NCBI GenBank assembly: GCA_023381615.1
Contig: JAMCQL010000042.1
Coordinates: 39,826-103,825 of the forward strand
Direction of reading: 5' to 3'
Source: Bacteroidota bacterium
GTDB lineage: Bacteria; Bacteroidota; Ignavibacteria; Kryptoniales; JAKASW01
Length of the DNA: 64,000 nt
Below the pieces are notes generated by a model. The model was not told the DNA's origin. It ran no database searches and saw nothing but the letters and a program-made list of their open reading frames with translations. Below, piece by piece: positions 1-8,855 of this stretch. Every line of letters starts with the position of its first letter. Positions within the stretch are counted from its first letter, which is position 1. Both the position numbers and the translations under genes were made by a program.

Positions 1-2
1 CT

Positions 3-1274
3 TACCAGCCTAGCATTACAGCGCAGTGGATAAGTGACTACAATAATTATCTGTGGGCCGCGTGGAATCACAGGAACGGAAGATTCTCTGACCAGACGAT
101 TCTTTTTGGAACATTGACTCCTTCACAGTATATCTGGAATGAAAACGAGCCGCCTGGAACCAATTTTGGCAACGAAGGGGAGAAATCATATACTTTCGGC
201 CTAAAGAGCAATCTTACCTTTGATGTGACGGAAACCAGTTCGTTGGAAGCGGGGGTAGAGTTGAGAAGGGCTGCTAACAGGGGAACTTTCTTTCGTGTTG
301 CTCAAGACACTCTGTATTATCCAACAGGAACCGACACGGTTCAAGCCGGCTTGAATATTCTTGGCTACGACTTAGGTTCCTATGTCCTTTACAAATTTGG
401 CGCTTTAGATAATTTTGCGACTCTCGATTGCGGTTTGCGCTTTGATTATCAGAGTTACATCAAACGTGGAAACAAGCAGCTAAGCCCGCGTTTAGCTCTT
501 GCGCTTAGGCTTCCTTTCAGAACAACAGTGAGACTTGCATACGGTGACTACTATGAACCTCCGGATGTCACCAACCTGGAATCGCTTACTCCGGATCTTA
601 GAATATCCAGTGCTGTGCATTATATCATTGGACTGGACAACAATTTTCTAAAGGGCACGAACATACGTCTTGAGGCATATTATAAGCGGCTGTCCCCAAG
701 TGCAGATTCGATTTATTCGTACTCGAGGTTTTTTCCTCTAAGCTATGGTTATTCTCAGGGAGTCGATTTGATAATTCAATACAATGCTTCACCGTTGACA
801 ATATGGGTGAACTATTCTTACGGACTAGCGAAGGACGTGGCAACCAATGGAATGCAGTTCTATCGTGACATGGACAGGAGGGACTTTTTTTCAGTTGTGG
901 GAGACTATCAGATTGGAAGCTGGGACTTCAGCATTGTTGGGCGGTATATGACAGGATTACCTTACACATATTTCTATTGGACAAAAACAAAGAAGGGAAA
1001 TCAATACTACTGGGTGGAGGGAAGCGGTCATCAGTACAACGGTGCGCGAACGGATTCATATAGCGATATAGACATTCGTGCAAGCAAGTGGTTTCACTTG
1101 CCATACGGAAAATTGCTGGTCAAACTTGAGATCATGAACCTGCTTAATTCGAGGAGCCTGTACGAACAACGCTGGGACTGGGTCAGCGATGGCGTCGGAG
1201 GATTCATGCCGGTCCAGGATAACTTCTACACACTCCCCCTCATCCCTTCGTTCGGAATTCGTTGGGAATTTTAG
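3..1274 (+). CDS. TonB-dependent receptor, C-terminal part (5' end outside window)
   Basis: The frame is open from the first bases of the window, so this is the 3' part of a longer gene; an internal TTG at 114 is not a convincing start. The visible 424 codons are alternating beta-strand sequence rich in Tyr/Phe/Gly and end in RWEF, a typical outer-membrane barrel with a terminal aromatic residue. It aligns by eye along its length with the next gene, sharing for example VKLEIMNLLNSRS and FYTLPLIPSFG, so the two are tandem paralogs. The family imports large substrates such as siderophores, cobalamin, glycans or metal chelates across the outer membrane using TonB. The substrate cannot be told. 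Plug and N-terminal domains are not visible here. Confidence 0.85.
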   Translation, partial: YQPSITAQWISDYNNYLWAAWNHRNGRFSDQTILFGTLTPSQYIWNENEPPGTNFGNEGEKSYTFGLKSNLTFDVTETSSLEAGVELRRAANRGTFFRVAQDTLYYPTGTDTVQAGLNILGYDLGSYVLYKFGALDNFATLDCGLRFDYQSYIKRGNKQLSPRLALALRLPFRTTVRLAYGDYYEPPDVTNLESLTPDLRISSAVHYIIGLDNNFLKGTNIRLEAYYKRLSPSADSIYSYSRFFPLSYGYSQGVDLIIQYNASPLTIWVNYSYGLAKDVATNGMQFYRDMDRRDFFSVVGDYQIGSWDFSIVGRYMTGLPYTYFYWTKTKKGNQYYWVEGSGHQYNGARTDSYSDIDIRASKWFHLPYGKLLVKLEIMNLLNSRSLYEQRWDWVSDGVGGFMPVQDNFYTLPLIPSFGIRWEF

Positions 1275-1439
1275 GTAGATCATTTTCACAATCAAACGGA
1301 CATGGCTGCTACGAAATCCATAGAAGCTTGGCGGGCAAGTCTAAATATAGGGGTATCGCAGCGATTGCGAGGTACATTCTCAGGTCAAGTCGCCGGCTAC
1401 CATCCACCAAGGTCTCTTTAATGAAATGAGTCAATTGCA

Positions 1440-3692
1440 GTGAGATTATCTTTTTTGTTTATCATAGCGATGCTGAATGCAGTGACCGTTTTTTGTCAAG
1501 AGAGTAAGCTGGGAAAAATTGAGGGGGAGGTTGTCGATGCAGAGACGGGTCACCCAATTGAGGGGTCCACTGTCGTGCTTGTGGGGACCCGCTTAGGTGC
1601 TTCCACAAAATCAGATGGCACTTTCTCAATTCAATTAATACCAACAGGAGTATACGATGTTTCTTGCAGTGCTGTCGGACACGAAACCGTCATCAAAAAG
1701 CGGGTAGAAGTCAGCGATAGCACACCTGTGAGCCTTGAATTCAAACTAACGCCGCGACCAATTCGTATGAGTGAAGTAGTTGTTTCCCCCAGCAGTTTTT
1801 CGTTTTCTACAGGTAGAGAGTTCACACATCAAATGTCATTCCAAGAATTGAAGATGCTACCCAATCCTACCGATGACATTTTTCGTAGTGTGCAAGTCCT
1901 CGCAGGAGTATCGTCAGACAATCTAAACGCACAATTCAGCGTGCGAGGGGCTGATTTAGGTGAAATGTTAACCGTTATCGATGGTATTGAAGTTTATGAT
2001 CCATTCCACATGAAGCGACCCTTTGGTGCCGACCTTCAAATGGATGGCGCCATTAGCATAATAAATCCCGAATTGGTTGAGAGCGCTGACTTGTCACTTG
2101 GTGGTTTCTCTGCGCGTTATGGTAACAAGGATGCGGGGGTTTTTGTGATCAACATGATGGATCCGAGAGGCGACAGTTTGCATGGGAATCTCAATCTTGA
2201 TCTCGCCACTTTCGGGTTAACGCTAGCGAAGACTTTCGGAAATCAGGGATTCCTTGTCTCTGCGCGAAGAGGAAATTTTGATATGCTCATGAAACTGTTA
2301 GGCTATGGAACTAACGGCATTCCTTCCTACTACGATTTTTTTGCCAAATATGTCTACCAACCGAGCAGCACCGACAAAATCTTTCTCGATGTACTGCATT
2401 CGCAGGACAATATGAAATTGTGGGACTACGATACTGGCATTCCGAACACATGGATAAATAATTACGTTACCTACGCGTGGGCGGGATGGAAACATACAGG
2501 GGAGAGCTTTGCGAGCCAAACCTATCTTTTCGGCTCAGTTGTCCCCTCGAATTTCGATTGGAACAACAGCGAGTCGTATGGAGTCAAACTTGGCAATGAA
2601 CAAGAAGTCTCGTACGCGGTGGGATTAAAGAGTGACTTCCAATTTGACCTTTCTGAAAATACTTTGTTAGAGGCGGGTATTGAAGCAAGAAGATCCAGAA
2701 ACACACTCACCTATTTCCAAAGCATCCAGGATACATCCTACGTCCCACCTGAATACGACACCGCGAGGACAAACCTATTAATATCAGGCTATGACTTTAG
2801 CTTGTACCTTCTCTACAAGTTTGGTCTTTTCAGCGGCCTCGCATCCTTTGACTTCGGACTGCGGTTCGATTACCAAAGCTACATTCAAACCGGAAACGAA
2901 CAGGTGAGTCCTCGTATCGGTGCGGCCTTCAAGTTTCCCCTCAAGACAATCCTGAGGCTCGCCTATGGAAGTTATTATCAACCTCCCGATGTCACGAATT
3001 TGGAGTCACTTAATCCAGATTTGAAGGTCGCGGAGGCTACTCACTACGTAATCGGATTTGACAATAGTTGGTTTAAGGACATTAACATACGGCTCGAAGG
3101 ATACTATAAACGCCTGTCGCCAAGTTCGGACTCAATTTATTCCTACTTAAATTACTTCCACTTAAAATATGGTTTCTCTCAAGGAGTGGATTTGATTGTT
3201 CGGTACAATATTTCGCCGTTCACATTCTGGGGGAATTATTCCTATGGCATTTCGAAAGATGTGTCGGCAGAAGGAATTGAGTTCTATCGCGACATGGATA
3301 GACGGCAATCCTTCTCATTTGTTGGCAACTATGAATCAGGGGACTGGAATTTCAGCGCGGTGGTGCGTTACACCACGGGTTTGCCATATACTTCTTCTTA
3401 TTGGATATTTTCAAAGGTGTCTGATGGATATCGTTGGATCTATGGGAGCAGCGAGTACAATGTAGTGCGAGCCGATCCATTCAGTGAAGTAGATGTCCGA
3501 GTGACAAAAACCTTTGCCATGCCTTATGGAAGACTGCTGGTGAAGCTTGAGATCATGAACTTACTCAATTCAAGGAGCCTTTTTGAGCAGCGCTGGACTT
3601 GGAGTAAGACCGACGGAGGAGTTATTCCTGTTAAGGATAATTTCTACACGCTTCCGCTCATTCCATCATTTGGGGTTCGTTGGGAGTTCTAG
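1440..3692 (+). CDS. TonB-dependent receptor with carboxypeptidase-regulatory-like N-domain
   Basis: This 750-residue outer-membrane protein starts at a GTG; two nearby upstream ATGs run into stops within six codons. Residues 1-20 form a signal peptide. Residues about 25-110 form a carboxypeptidase-regulatory-like beta-sandwich (GEVVDAETGHPIEGSTV), common at the front of Bacteroidota receptors. Residues about 130-230 are a plug domain (FSVRGAD, VIDGIEVYDPFH). The rest is a beta-barrel ending in RWEF. It follows a paralog after 165 bases, so the pair arose by tandem duplication. At 750 residues it is somewhat short for a SusC-type receptor and no SusD-like lipoprotein is next to it, which argues against a classical polysaccharide locus. 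Substrate unknown. Confidence 0.9.
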   Translation: MRLSFLFIIAMLNAVTVFCQESKLGKIEGEVVDAETGHPIEGSTVVLVGTRLGASTKSDGTFSIQLIPTGVYDVSCSAVGHETVIKKRVEVSDSTPVSLEFKLTPRPIRMSEVVVSPSSFSFSTGREFTHQMSFQELKMLPNPTDDIFRSVQVLAGVSSDNLNAQFSVRGADLGEMLTVIDGIEVYDPFHMKRPFGADLQMDGAISIINPELVESADLSLGGFSARYGNKDAGVFVINMMDPRGDSLHGNLNLDLATFGLTLAKTFGNQGFLVSARRGNFDMLMKLLGYGTNGIPSYYDFFAKYVYQPSSTDKIFLDVLHSQDNMKLWDYDTGIPNTWINNYVTYAWAGWKHTGESFASQTYLFGSVVPSNFDWNNSESYGVKLGNEQEVSYAVGLKSDFQFDLSENTLLEAGIEARRSRNTLTYFQSIQDTSYVPPEYDTARTNLLISGYDFSLYLLYKFGLFSGLASFDFGLRFDYQSYIQTGNEQVSPRIGAAFKFPLKTILRLAYGSYYQPPDVTNLESLNPDLKVAEATHYVIGFDNSWFKDINIRLEGYYKRLSPSSDSIYSYLNYFHLKYGFSQGVDLIVRYNISPFTFWGNYSYGISKDVSAEGIEFYRDMDRRQSFSFVGNYESGDWNFSAVVRYTTGLPYTSSYWIFSKVSDGYRWIYGSSEYNVVRADPFSEVDVRVTKTFAMPYGRLLVKLEIMNLLNSRSLFEQRWTWSKTDGGVIPVKDNFYTLPLIPSFGVRWEF

Positions 3693-3921
3693 CGCGCCCT
3701 ACCCGGTGCTCCCACCTTGTCATCACTTCCTTTTCCTCCTGAACCAGAACGGAGTCTGCTTTACAATCAACAAACAATCTGATGCCTGAATCGTCGTGTA
3801 CCATCTTTTGCCGGTTCCAGACCATGGGGTGTCCTGTTCCACTTTGTCTTTTGTATCCATGAAATGTAATTGATTATGAGCCTATTTTTTGGTAATATTA
3901 GTAAACAAATCATGGTATGAA

Positions 3922-5406
3922 ATGACGCAACCCCTCAACGTTTTATTCCTATCCTCAGAAGTGTTTCCTTTTGCAAAAACCGGCGGTCTTGCCGATGTTG
4001 CCAGCGCGCTGCCGCAAGCGTTAAAGGAAATCGGAAACGATGTCAGGCTTGCAATTCCTCGTTACGGTTTCGTGAGCGAACGAAAGTTCCGCATCCACGA
4101 AATCATTAGGCTGAAAGACATCGATATCCCAATTGGCAAGAAGGTGGCGAAGCTTAACGTGAAATCGTCGTTCCTGATCGGTGAGCGTACGAAAGTTCAG
4201 GTATATTTCATCGACAGCTCTGAGTTTTTCGGAAGGCCGGGAATCTATCAGGATCCAAAATCAAAGAAGGATTACGCCGACAACGACGAGCGATTTATTT
4301 TTTACTCGCGCGGTATTCTTGAAATATTGAAACTGCTTGGATGGGCGCCGCACATAATTCATTGCAACGATTGGCAGACCGGGCTTGTGCCGGTTTATCT
4401 GAAAAAGATTTACAGCCGCGATCCGTTTTTTAAAAACATAAAGACTGTTTTCACGATTCACAATATTGCTTATCAAGGCAACTTTCCGAAAGAGACTTTC
4501 CAGAAAACCGGATTACCGGCGGATGTCTTCACACCGGAAGGCGCAGAGTTTTACGGCAAGTTCAGTTTCATAAAAGCCGGTATCGTTTACTCGGATTACG
4601 TGACCGCCGTCAGCAATACTTACGCTAAAGAAATTTCAGAAAGCGAAGAGTACGGCTTTGGTATGGAAGGTGTCCTGAAAAAGAGAAAGAAAAAATTTAC
4701 GGGGATTGTGAATGGAATAGATTACTCGATTTGGAATCCGGATACCGACCAATACATTCCTTTCAAGTACAGCGTAAAGACGCTCGACGCGAAAGTCGAG
4801 AACAAGAAATATTTGTTGAAGAGATTCAACATGAAGTTCGATCCGTCGGCTCCGTTGATCGGAATGGTGACGCGCCTCGTAGAGCAAAAGGGAGTTGATC
4901 TGGTTATCGATGCGTTTCCTGAGATCATGAAAATGAATGTGCAGCTGATTATTCTCGGTACAGGCGAGAAACAGTACCACGCAAAGCTCGAAGCACTTGC
5001 AAAAAAGTATCCTGAGAAGTTTGCCTTGCAGTTGGGTTACGACGATGAGCTTTCACATCTCATAGAAGGAGCATCCGATATTTTCTTGATGCCGAGCAAA
5101 TTCGAACCTTGCGGACTGAACCAGCTTTATAGTTTAAAATACGGAACTGTGCCGGTTGTCAGAAAAACAGGCGGCTTGGCAGATACTGTAAAAGAGGTTA
5201 ACGCGCAAAAGGGAACCGGTACCGGCTTCCTTTTCGAGACATATAAACCGGGCGAGATGGTAAAGGCGCTCGCGCGCGCGGTCAGTCTTTTTGGCGATCA
5301 GAAGAACTGGCAGAAGGTAATGCGCAACGGGATGCTTGAAGATTTTTCCTGGACTTATTCCGCCAGAGAATACGCAGAGCTTTATACCAAGATTCTCGAG
5401 AAGTGA
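3922..5406 (+). CDS. glgA: Glycogen synthase (ADP-glucose type, GT5)
   Basis: Transfers glucose from ADP-glucose to the growing alpha-1,4-glucan in glycogen synthesis, in the cytoplasm. The ATG at 3922 is chosen over the upstream TTG at 3889 because MTQPLNVLFLSSEVFPFAKT is the standard GT5 N-terminus. The KTGGLADV loop at residues 19-26 binds ADP-glucose. GMVTRLVEQKG in the middle and the C-terminal SKFEPCGLNQLYSLKYG stretch mark the second Rossmann domain. The length of 494 residues is normal. The stop overlaps the GTG of gmhB by four bases (GTGA), implying translational coupling. No glgB, glgC or glgP lies nearby, so the rest of the pathway is elsewhere. Confidence 0.95.
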   Translation: MTQPLNVLFLSSEVFPFAKTGGLADVASALPQALKEIGNDVRLAIPRYGFVSERKFRIHEIIRLKDIDIPIGKKVAKLNVKSSFLIGERTKVQVYFIDSSEFFGRPGIYQDPKSKKDYADNDERFIFYSRGILEILKLLGWAPHIIHCNDWQTGLVPVYLKKIYSRDPFFKNIKTVFTIHNIAYQGNFPKETFQKTGLPADVFTPEGAEFYGKFSFIKAGIVYSDYVTAVSNTYAKEISESEEYGFGMEGVLKKRKKKFTGIVNGIDYSIWNPDTDQYIPFKYSVKTLDAKVENKKYLLKRFNMKFDPSAPLIGMVTRLVEQKGVDLVIDAFPEIMKMNVQLIILGTGEKQYHAKLEALAKKYPEKFALQLGYDDELSHLIEGASDIFLMPSKFEPCGLNQLYSLKYGTVPVVRKTGGLADTVKEVNAQKGTGTGFLFETYKPGEMVKALARAVSLFGDQKNWQKVMRNGMLEDFSWTYSAREYAELYTKILEK

Positions 5407-5975
5407 CGCGGGCAATTTTTATCGATCGTGATGGGACGATCAACGTCGACAAAGATTATCTCACGGATCCAGATCAGCTTGAATTTATAGACGGTTCGCC
5501 GGAAGCTGTTGCTCTGGCAAATCGGCTTGGGCTTAAGGTTGTTGTAATATCAAACCAATCGGGAGTTTCGAGAGGCATCGTGACGGCAGATCAAGTGGAT
5601 GCGGTCAACGCGCGTCTGATTGAAATGCTGGAGGAGAAAGGCGCCCGTGTCGATGCGATTTATTATTGTCCGCATCATCCTAAGTATGGAGACGCCGTCC
5701 AATGTACTTGCAGGAAGCCTGATATTGGAATGCTTCTTCGCGCAAAAGCGGAATTCGACATTGACCTTAATGCCTCGTTCGTTGTCGGGGATAAATGGAG
5801 CGACGTCAAATGCGGCGAAAACGCCGGTGCGTTCACTTCGCTCGTTCTCACCGGCTACGGCGAATCCGATTATCAGCGGTGCATTGACGGCGGAATTAAA
5901 ATAGATTATCTTGCAAAGAACCTTTACGATTCTGTTACAAACTTTGTCAGAAAGAAAATTGAAAACAATAATTAG
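5403..5975 (+). CDS. gmhB: D-glycero-D-manno-heptose-1,7-bisphosphate 7-phosphatase (HAD family)
   Basis: HAD-superfamily phosphatase that removes the 7-phosphate from heptose bisphosphate on the way to ADP-heptose for the LPS inner core. DRDGT at residues 8-12 holds the nucleophile Asp8 and acid/base Asp10. NQSGVSRG, KPDIGML and VGDKWSDV are further HAD motifs. The structural zinc site of this subfamily is present as C89-P-H-H with C101 and C103. The length (190 residues) is typical. The GTG start overlaps the glgA stop. The two GT9 glycosyltransferases further on (52.6-54.9 kb) could use the heptose product. Histidinol-phosphatase-type relatives exist, but the zinc loop favours GmhB. Confidence 0.9.
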   Translation: MTRAIFIDRDGTINVDKDYLTDPDQLEFIDGSPEAVALANRLGLKVVVISNQSGVSRGIVTADQVDAVNARLIEMLEEKGARVDAIYYCPHHPKYGDAVQCTCRKPDIGMLLRAKAEFDIDLNASFVVGDKWSDVKCGENAGAFTSLVLTGYGESDYQRCIDGGIKIDYLAKNLYDSVTNFVRKKIENNN

Positions 5976-7125
5976 AAGACTCCTCATAGTTGTCGTCGGA
6001 TCGCTCGCGATGATCGGATGCACGAATAAGATCAATCAAACCGGTTCATGGCTCATCGCTTCAGACAGCTCGATGGTCCCCAGAACTATTGATTCGGTGA
6101 CAGATTCACTTAAGATAACTTCCTCACAGGTCAATCTTGGCATCGCAACCGGTTCAAGCACCTCACTTTCACTCGGCAGCGTACCATGGACTGAGGCAGA
6201 TTTGCTGCTAAGATTTTACAATGTCGATTCAGTTTACAATGCCCAGTCGATACTCTCCGCGAAAGTCGTTCTGACTCGAACTTCTTACGTTTTACAGCCT
6301 GCCGGCTACGATGTTCATAACCTGCAGTTTGTTGGTTACGCAATGGATACAGTGTGGAGTCCGATTACTTTCACGTGGGATAGTGTCAACACAATTGGCC
6401 ATGGCACACAGAACGTGGTTTTGTCGCAGATGATCACCGACACTACGGTTGTGATTCAAGTTGACACGGGTTTTGTCCGGAAATGGGCGCTTGCGGCTGT
6501 AGATTCTACAGTAAAGAATAACGGTTTCATAGTGAAGCCGCTAAACTTGAGTGGTATACTTTCTGTTTATTCTACAGTTTCAACGATTTCCCGCCCAACT
6601 TGTACAATTGTGTATGTGAAAAACGGACAGACTGATACTTTGACCACATCGAGCAGCTATTCTACATCCGTTGCCCAGACAACCATTCCAAATGTTGCCC
6701 CGCCGGGAGCTTACAGGTTTGTGCAAAGCGGAACCGGGCTAAGGGAAAGCCTCAAGTTCGATTTGAGCCGAATTCCGAATTACTCGATTGTCAATTTCGC
6801 ACAGCTTACCGTTTATGCCGATACCGTGGACACTTTGTACTCCGGCAACTCAGCGGATTCCTTGGCAGCATACTACGTCATCGATCCTTCTACTTACCAG
6901 ATAAATTTGAATAATCCATTCGTCTCAACTCAGGTGGGGAACAAGTATACTTTCAACGTGTCCGTTCCGGTTCAACAAATGTTGAACAAAGGAAACTATG
7001 GATTTTTAATCACCCGCTTCAGCGAACTGAACAATGTCGATACTCGCTTCATTTATGACGAGAGCGCTCCGGATTCTCTGAAGCCTAAACTTACGATCAC
7101 TTATACGCCGGCGGTGAAAAGATGA
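5959..7125 (+). CDS. Lipoprotein with DNRLRE-like beta domains
   Basis: A TTG at 5959 is the best start. It puts Lys, Arg and Arg before a hydrophobic stretch and ends the signal at a probable lipobox cysteine, Cys21 (LAMIGC). An upstream start at 5911 would bury the signal behind 16 extra residues. The mature protein is Ser/Thr/Val-rich. It contains two stretches of the type LLRFYNVDSV...AKVVLTR and SLKFDLSRIPNYS...AQLTVYAD, which resemble DNRLRE-type beta-sandwich domains of secreted or surface proteins. It overlaps gmhB at the front, and its stop overlaps the ATG of the next barrel gene (ATGA). A coupled pair of surface lipoprotein and outer-membrane protein is plausible. Specific function unknown. 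Confidence 0.65.
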   Translation: MKTIIRRLLIVVVGSLAMIGCTNKINQTGSWLIASDSSMVPRTIDSVTDSLKITSSQVNLGIATGSSTSLSLGSVPWTEADLLLRFYNVDSVYNAQSILSAKVVLTRTSYVLQPAGYDVHNLQFVGYAMDTVWSPITFTWDSVNTIGHGTQNVVLSQMITDTTVVIQVDTGFVRKWALAAVDSTVKNNGFIVKPLNLSGILSVYSTVSTISRPTCTIVYVKNGQTDTLTTSSSYSTSVAQTTIPNVAPPGAYRFVQSGTGLRESLKFDLSRIPNYSIVNFAQLTVYADTVDTLYSGNSADSLAAYYVIDPSTYQINLNNPFVSTQVGNKYTFNVSVPVQQMLNKGNYGFLITRFSELNNVDTRFIYDESAPDSLKPKLTITYTPAVKR

Positions 7126-8387
7126 AAAGAGTTGCCTTGTTGGTTTGCGTCTCGCTATCCTTTGCAGGCGTTGTTCTCGCCGGTGATGGTTCTGTGCTAT
7201 CCGCAAAAGGAGCCGGCGCCTTCACAAGTTTTGCAAGCGACAGGTCTGCCGGAATGGGAAATTCAGGCCTGGCGCTTCTTGGAAATGGTTACCTCAGCAG
7301 GTTGAATCCTGCCACGTGGTCAGCGCTGAGCAACGTCCAGTTTACAGCAACGTACGCCTTTTCAGGTGTCAGTTCACAAGACAAGATCGGCGGAATGTCT
7401 TCATATGATGCCAACGGGAATTTTGGCGGCGGAATTTTTGCGATGCCTTTGGACAGAAGTTTGGGCTTCACTTTGGCCGCCGGATTTGCTCCGCTCACTT
7501 CCCACGTTTACAAGATCAGTTCTTCGCAGCCCGCGACCTCATCAATTCCTGCAAGTTCATTTGAAAGAAATGGTGACGGCGGACTCGGCGAAGGTTTCGT
7601 CGGAGCCAGTATAGCGCCCGCAAGATGGCTGAGTGTCGGTGCGATGTTCAATTATGCGTTCGGGAGGACCGAATCAACCGATATAGTGAGTTTTCAAGAT
7701 GCGAATTACTTCAGTTCGTATTCCGACAACAGCGTTTATCTTCGGGGGCCGGGCGGCTCAGTCGGGATAGTCCTGAGCGATTTAAATGAGTTGACAAAAT
7801 TAGATTTCCTGAGCGGTTTGAGCGTCGCTGGATATTTCAAGACGTCTTACAACTTGAATGGAAATTACGAATTGCGAAACTTTTATGTGGACGGACTTGA
7901 TACCACATTTTCACAATCCGCGACAGGCTACATTCCGCCGGAATATGGCTTCGGAATCGCCAAGAAATTTAACGATCGTCTAACGGCTGTCCTCGATGTC
8001 AGGACGCAGGCTCTATCTAAATATCAAGACACTTTTACCCCTGCCGGCTCCTTGAAGGATGCTCTTTTCCTTGGCGGAGGAATAGAATATTTCCAAGGAA
8101 GGGAAATCGGTTCTCTGTATCAAAAGAGGATTTTGAGAGCGGGTTTCTATTACCAAAGAACACAATTTGTGCTTCCAACAAAATCCGGACAAGACAAACA
8201 AGTCGACGAACTTTTTGTAACAGCGGGCGTTGAATTCCCATTGAGCTTCTCTTCAACAGTCGACGTCTCGGCGCAGTACGGATTTCGCGGACTGTCGAGC
8301 GATTTTCTTCTTCAGGAGAAAATCTTCAGGTTGTATGTGTCCGTCACGATGGGTGAAGCGTGGTTTGTGCGCCCGGAAGGAGGATGA
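7122..8387 (+). CDS. Outer-membrane beta-barrel protein (PorV/FadL-like)
   Basis: A 421-residue protein with a clean signal peptide (residues 1-20, cut after VLA) followed by glycine- and aromatic-rich amphipathic strands. The segment DRSAGMGNSGLALLGNG...LNPATWSAL resembles the start of PorV/UPF0164-type barrels, in which an Asn-Pro-Ala motif follows 'aGMG.a..a'. It overlaps the upstream lipoprotein gene by four bases and also overlaps or abuts rpiB. It may be an outer-membrane carrier or assembly factor for its lipoprotein partner. That is inference from coupling only. Confidence 0.7.
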   Translation: MKRVALLVCVSLSFAGVVLAGDGSVLSAKGAGAFTSFASDRSAGMGNSGLALLGNGYLSRLNPATWSALSNVQFTATYAFSGVSSQDKIGGMSSYDANGNFGGGIFAMPLDRSLGFTLAAGFAPLTSHVYKISSSQPATSSIPASSFERNGDGGLGEGFVGASIAPARWLSVGAMFNYAFGRTESTDIVSFQDANYFSSYSDNSVYLRGPGGSVGIVLSDLNELTKLDFLSGLSVAGYFKTSYNLNGNYELRNFYVDGLDTTFSQSATGYIPPEYGFGIAKKFNDRLTAVLDVRTQALSKYQDTFTPAGSLKDALFLGGGIEYFQGREIGSLYQKRILRAGFYYQRTQFVLPTKSGQDKQVDELFVTAGVEFPLSFSSTVDVSAQYGFRGLSSDFLLQEKIFRLYVSVTMGEAWFVRPEGG

Positions 8388-8389
8388 AA

Positions 8390-8827
8390 ATGATCGCTCT
8401 TGCCTCCGACCATGCCGGATTTGCTTACAAAGAGAAAATCAAAAAATTGTTAGACGAACTGAGACTTGAGTACAAAGACTTTGGCGCTTACAATGACGAG
8501 CCGAGTGATTACCCGGATTTCGCTTACGCCGCTGCCAAGTCAGTTAGTACAGGTGAGTGCCAGAGGGGAATTGTCGTTTGTGGAAGTGGAATAGGAGTGG
8601 ACATTGTCGCAAACAAAGTCAATGGTGTTCGTTCAGCGCTTTGCATGACAGTTGAGATGGCGGAGCTTTCACGCAGGCACAATGACGCAAACGTGCTGAG
8701 CATAGGGGAGCGTTTGACAGACTGGAATACTGCCGACAAGATGGTACGAATCTGGCTTTCGACTCCGTTCGAAGGGGGCAGGCACAAGCGGCGTGTTGAC
8801 AAGATACACAGTCTCAGCGGCTGTTAG
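8390..8827 (+). CDS. rpiB: Ribose-5-phosphate isomerase B
   Basis: Interconverts ribose-5-phosphate and ribulose-5-phosphate (pentose phosphate pathway). The ATG at 8390 is preferred over 8384 because an AGGAGG at 8378-8383 then lies six bases upstream; a start at 8384 would have no spacer. ALASDHAG at residues 3-10, the catalytic-cysteine region VCGSGIG, and the RRHNDANVLSIGER block are all diagnostic of the RpiB/LacAB family. The length of 145 residues is standard. It sits just before glyA in a run of housekeeping genes. Confidence 0.95.
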   Translation: MIALASDHAGFAYKEKIKKLLDELRLEYKDFGAYNDEPSDYPDFAYAAAKSVSTGECQRGIVVCGSGIGVDIVANKVNGVRSALCMTVEMAELSRRHNDANVLSIGERLTDWNTADKMVRIWLSTPFEGGRHKRRVDKIHSLSGC

Positions 8828-8855
8828 TTAACTTTCAATGTGAGAGGCAAACATC

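Noticed and set aside
1275..1439. Promoter or riboswitch between the two TonB receptors
   Set aside because: No convincing promoter boxes, terminator or conserved riboswitch fold (for example a B12 box) could be recognised in these 165 bases.
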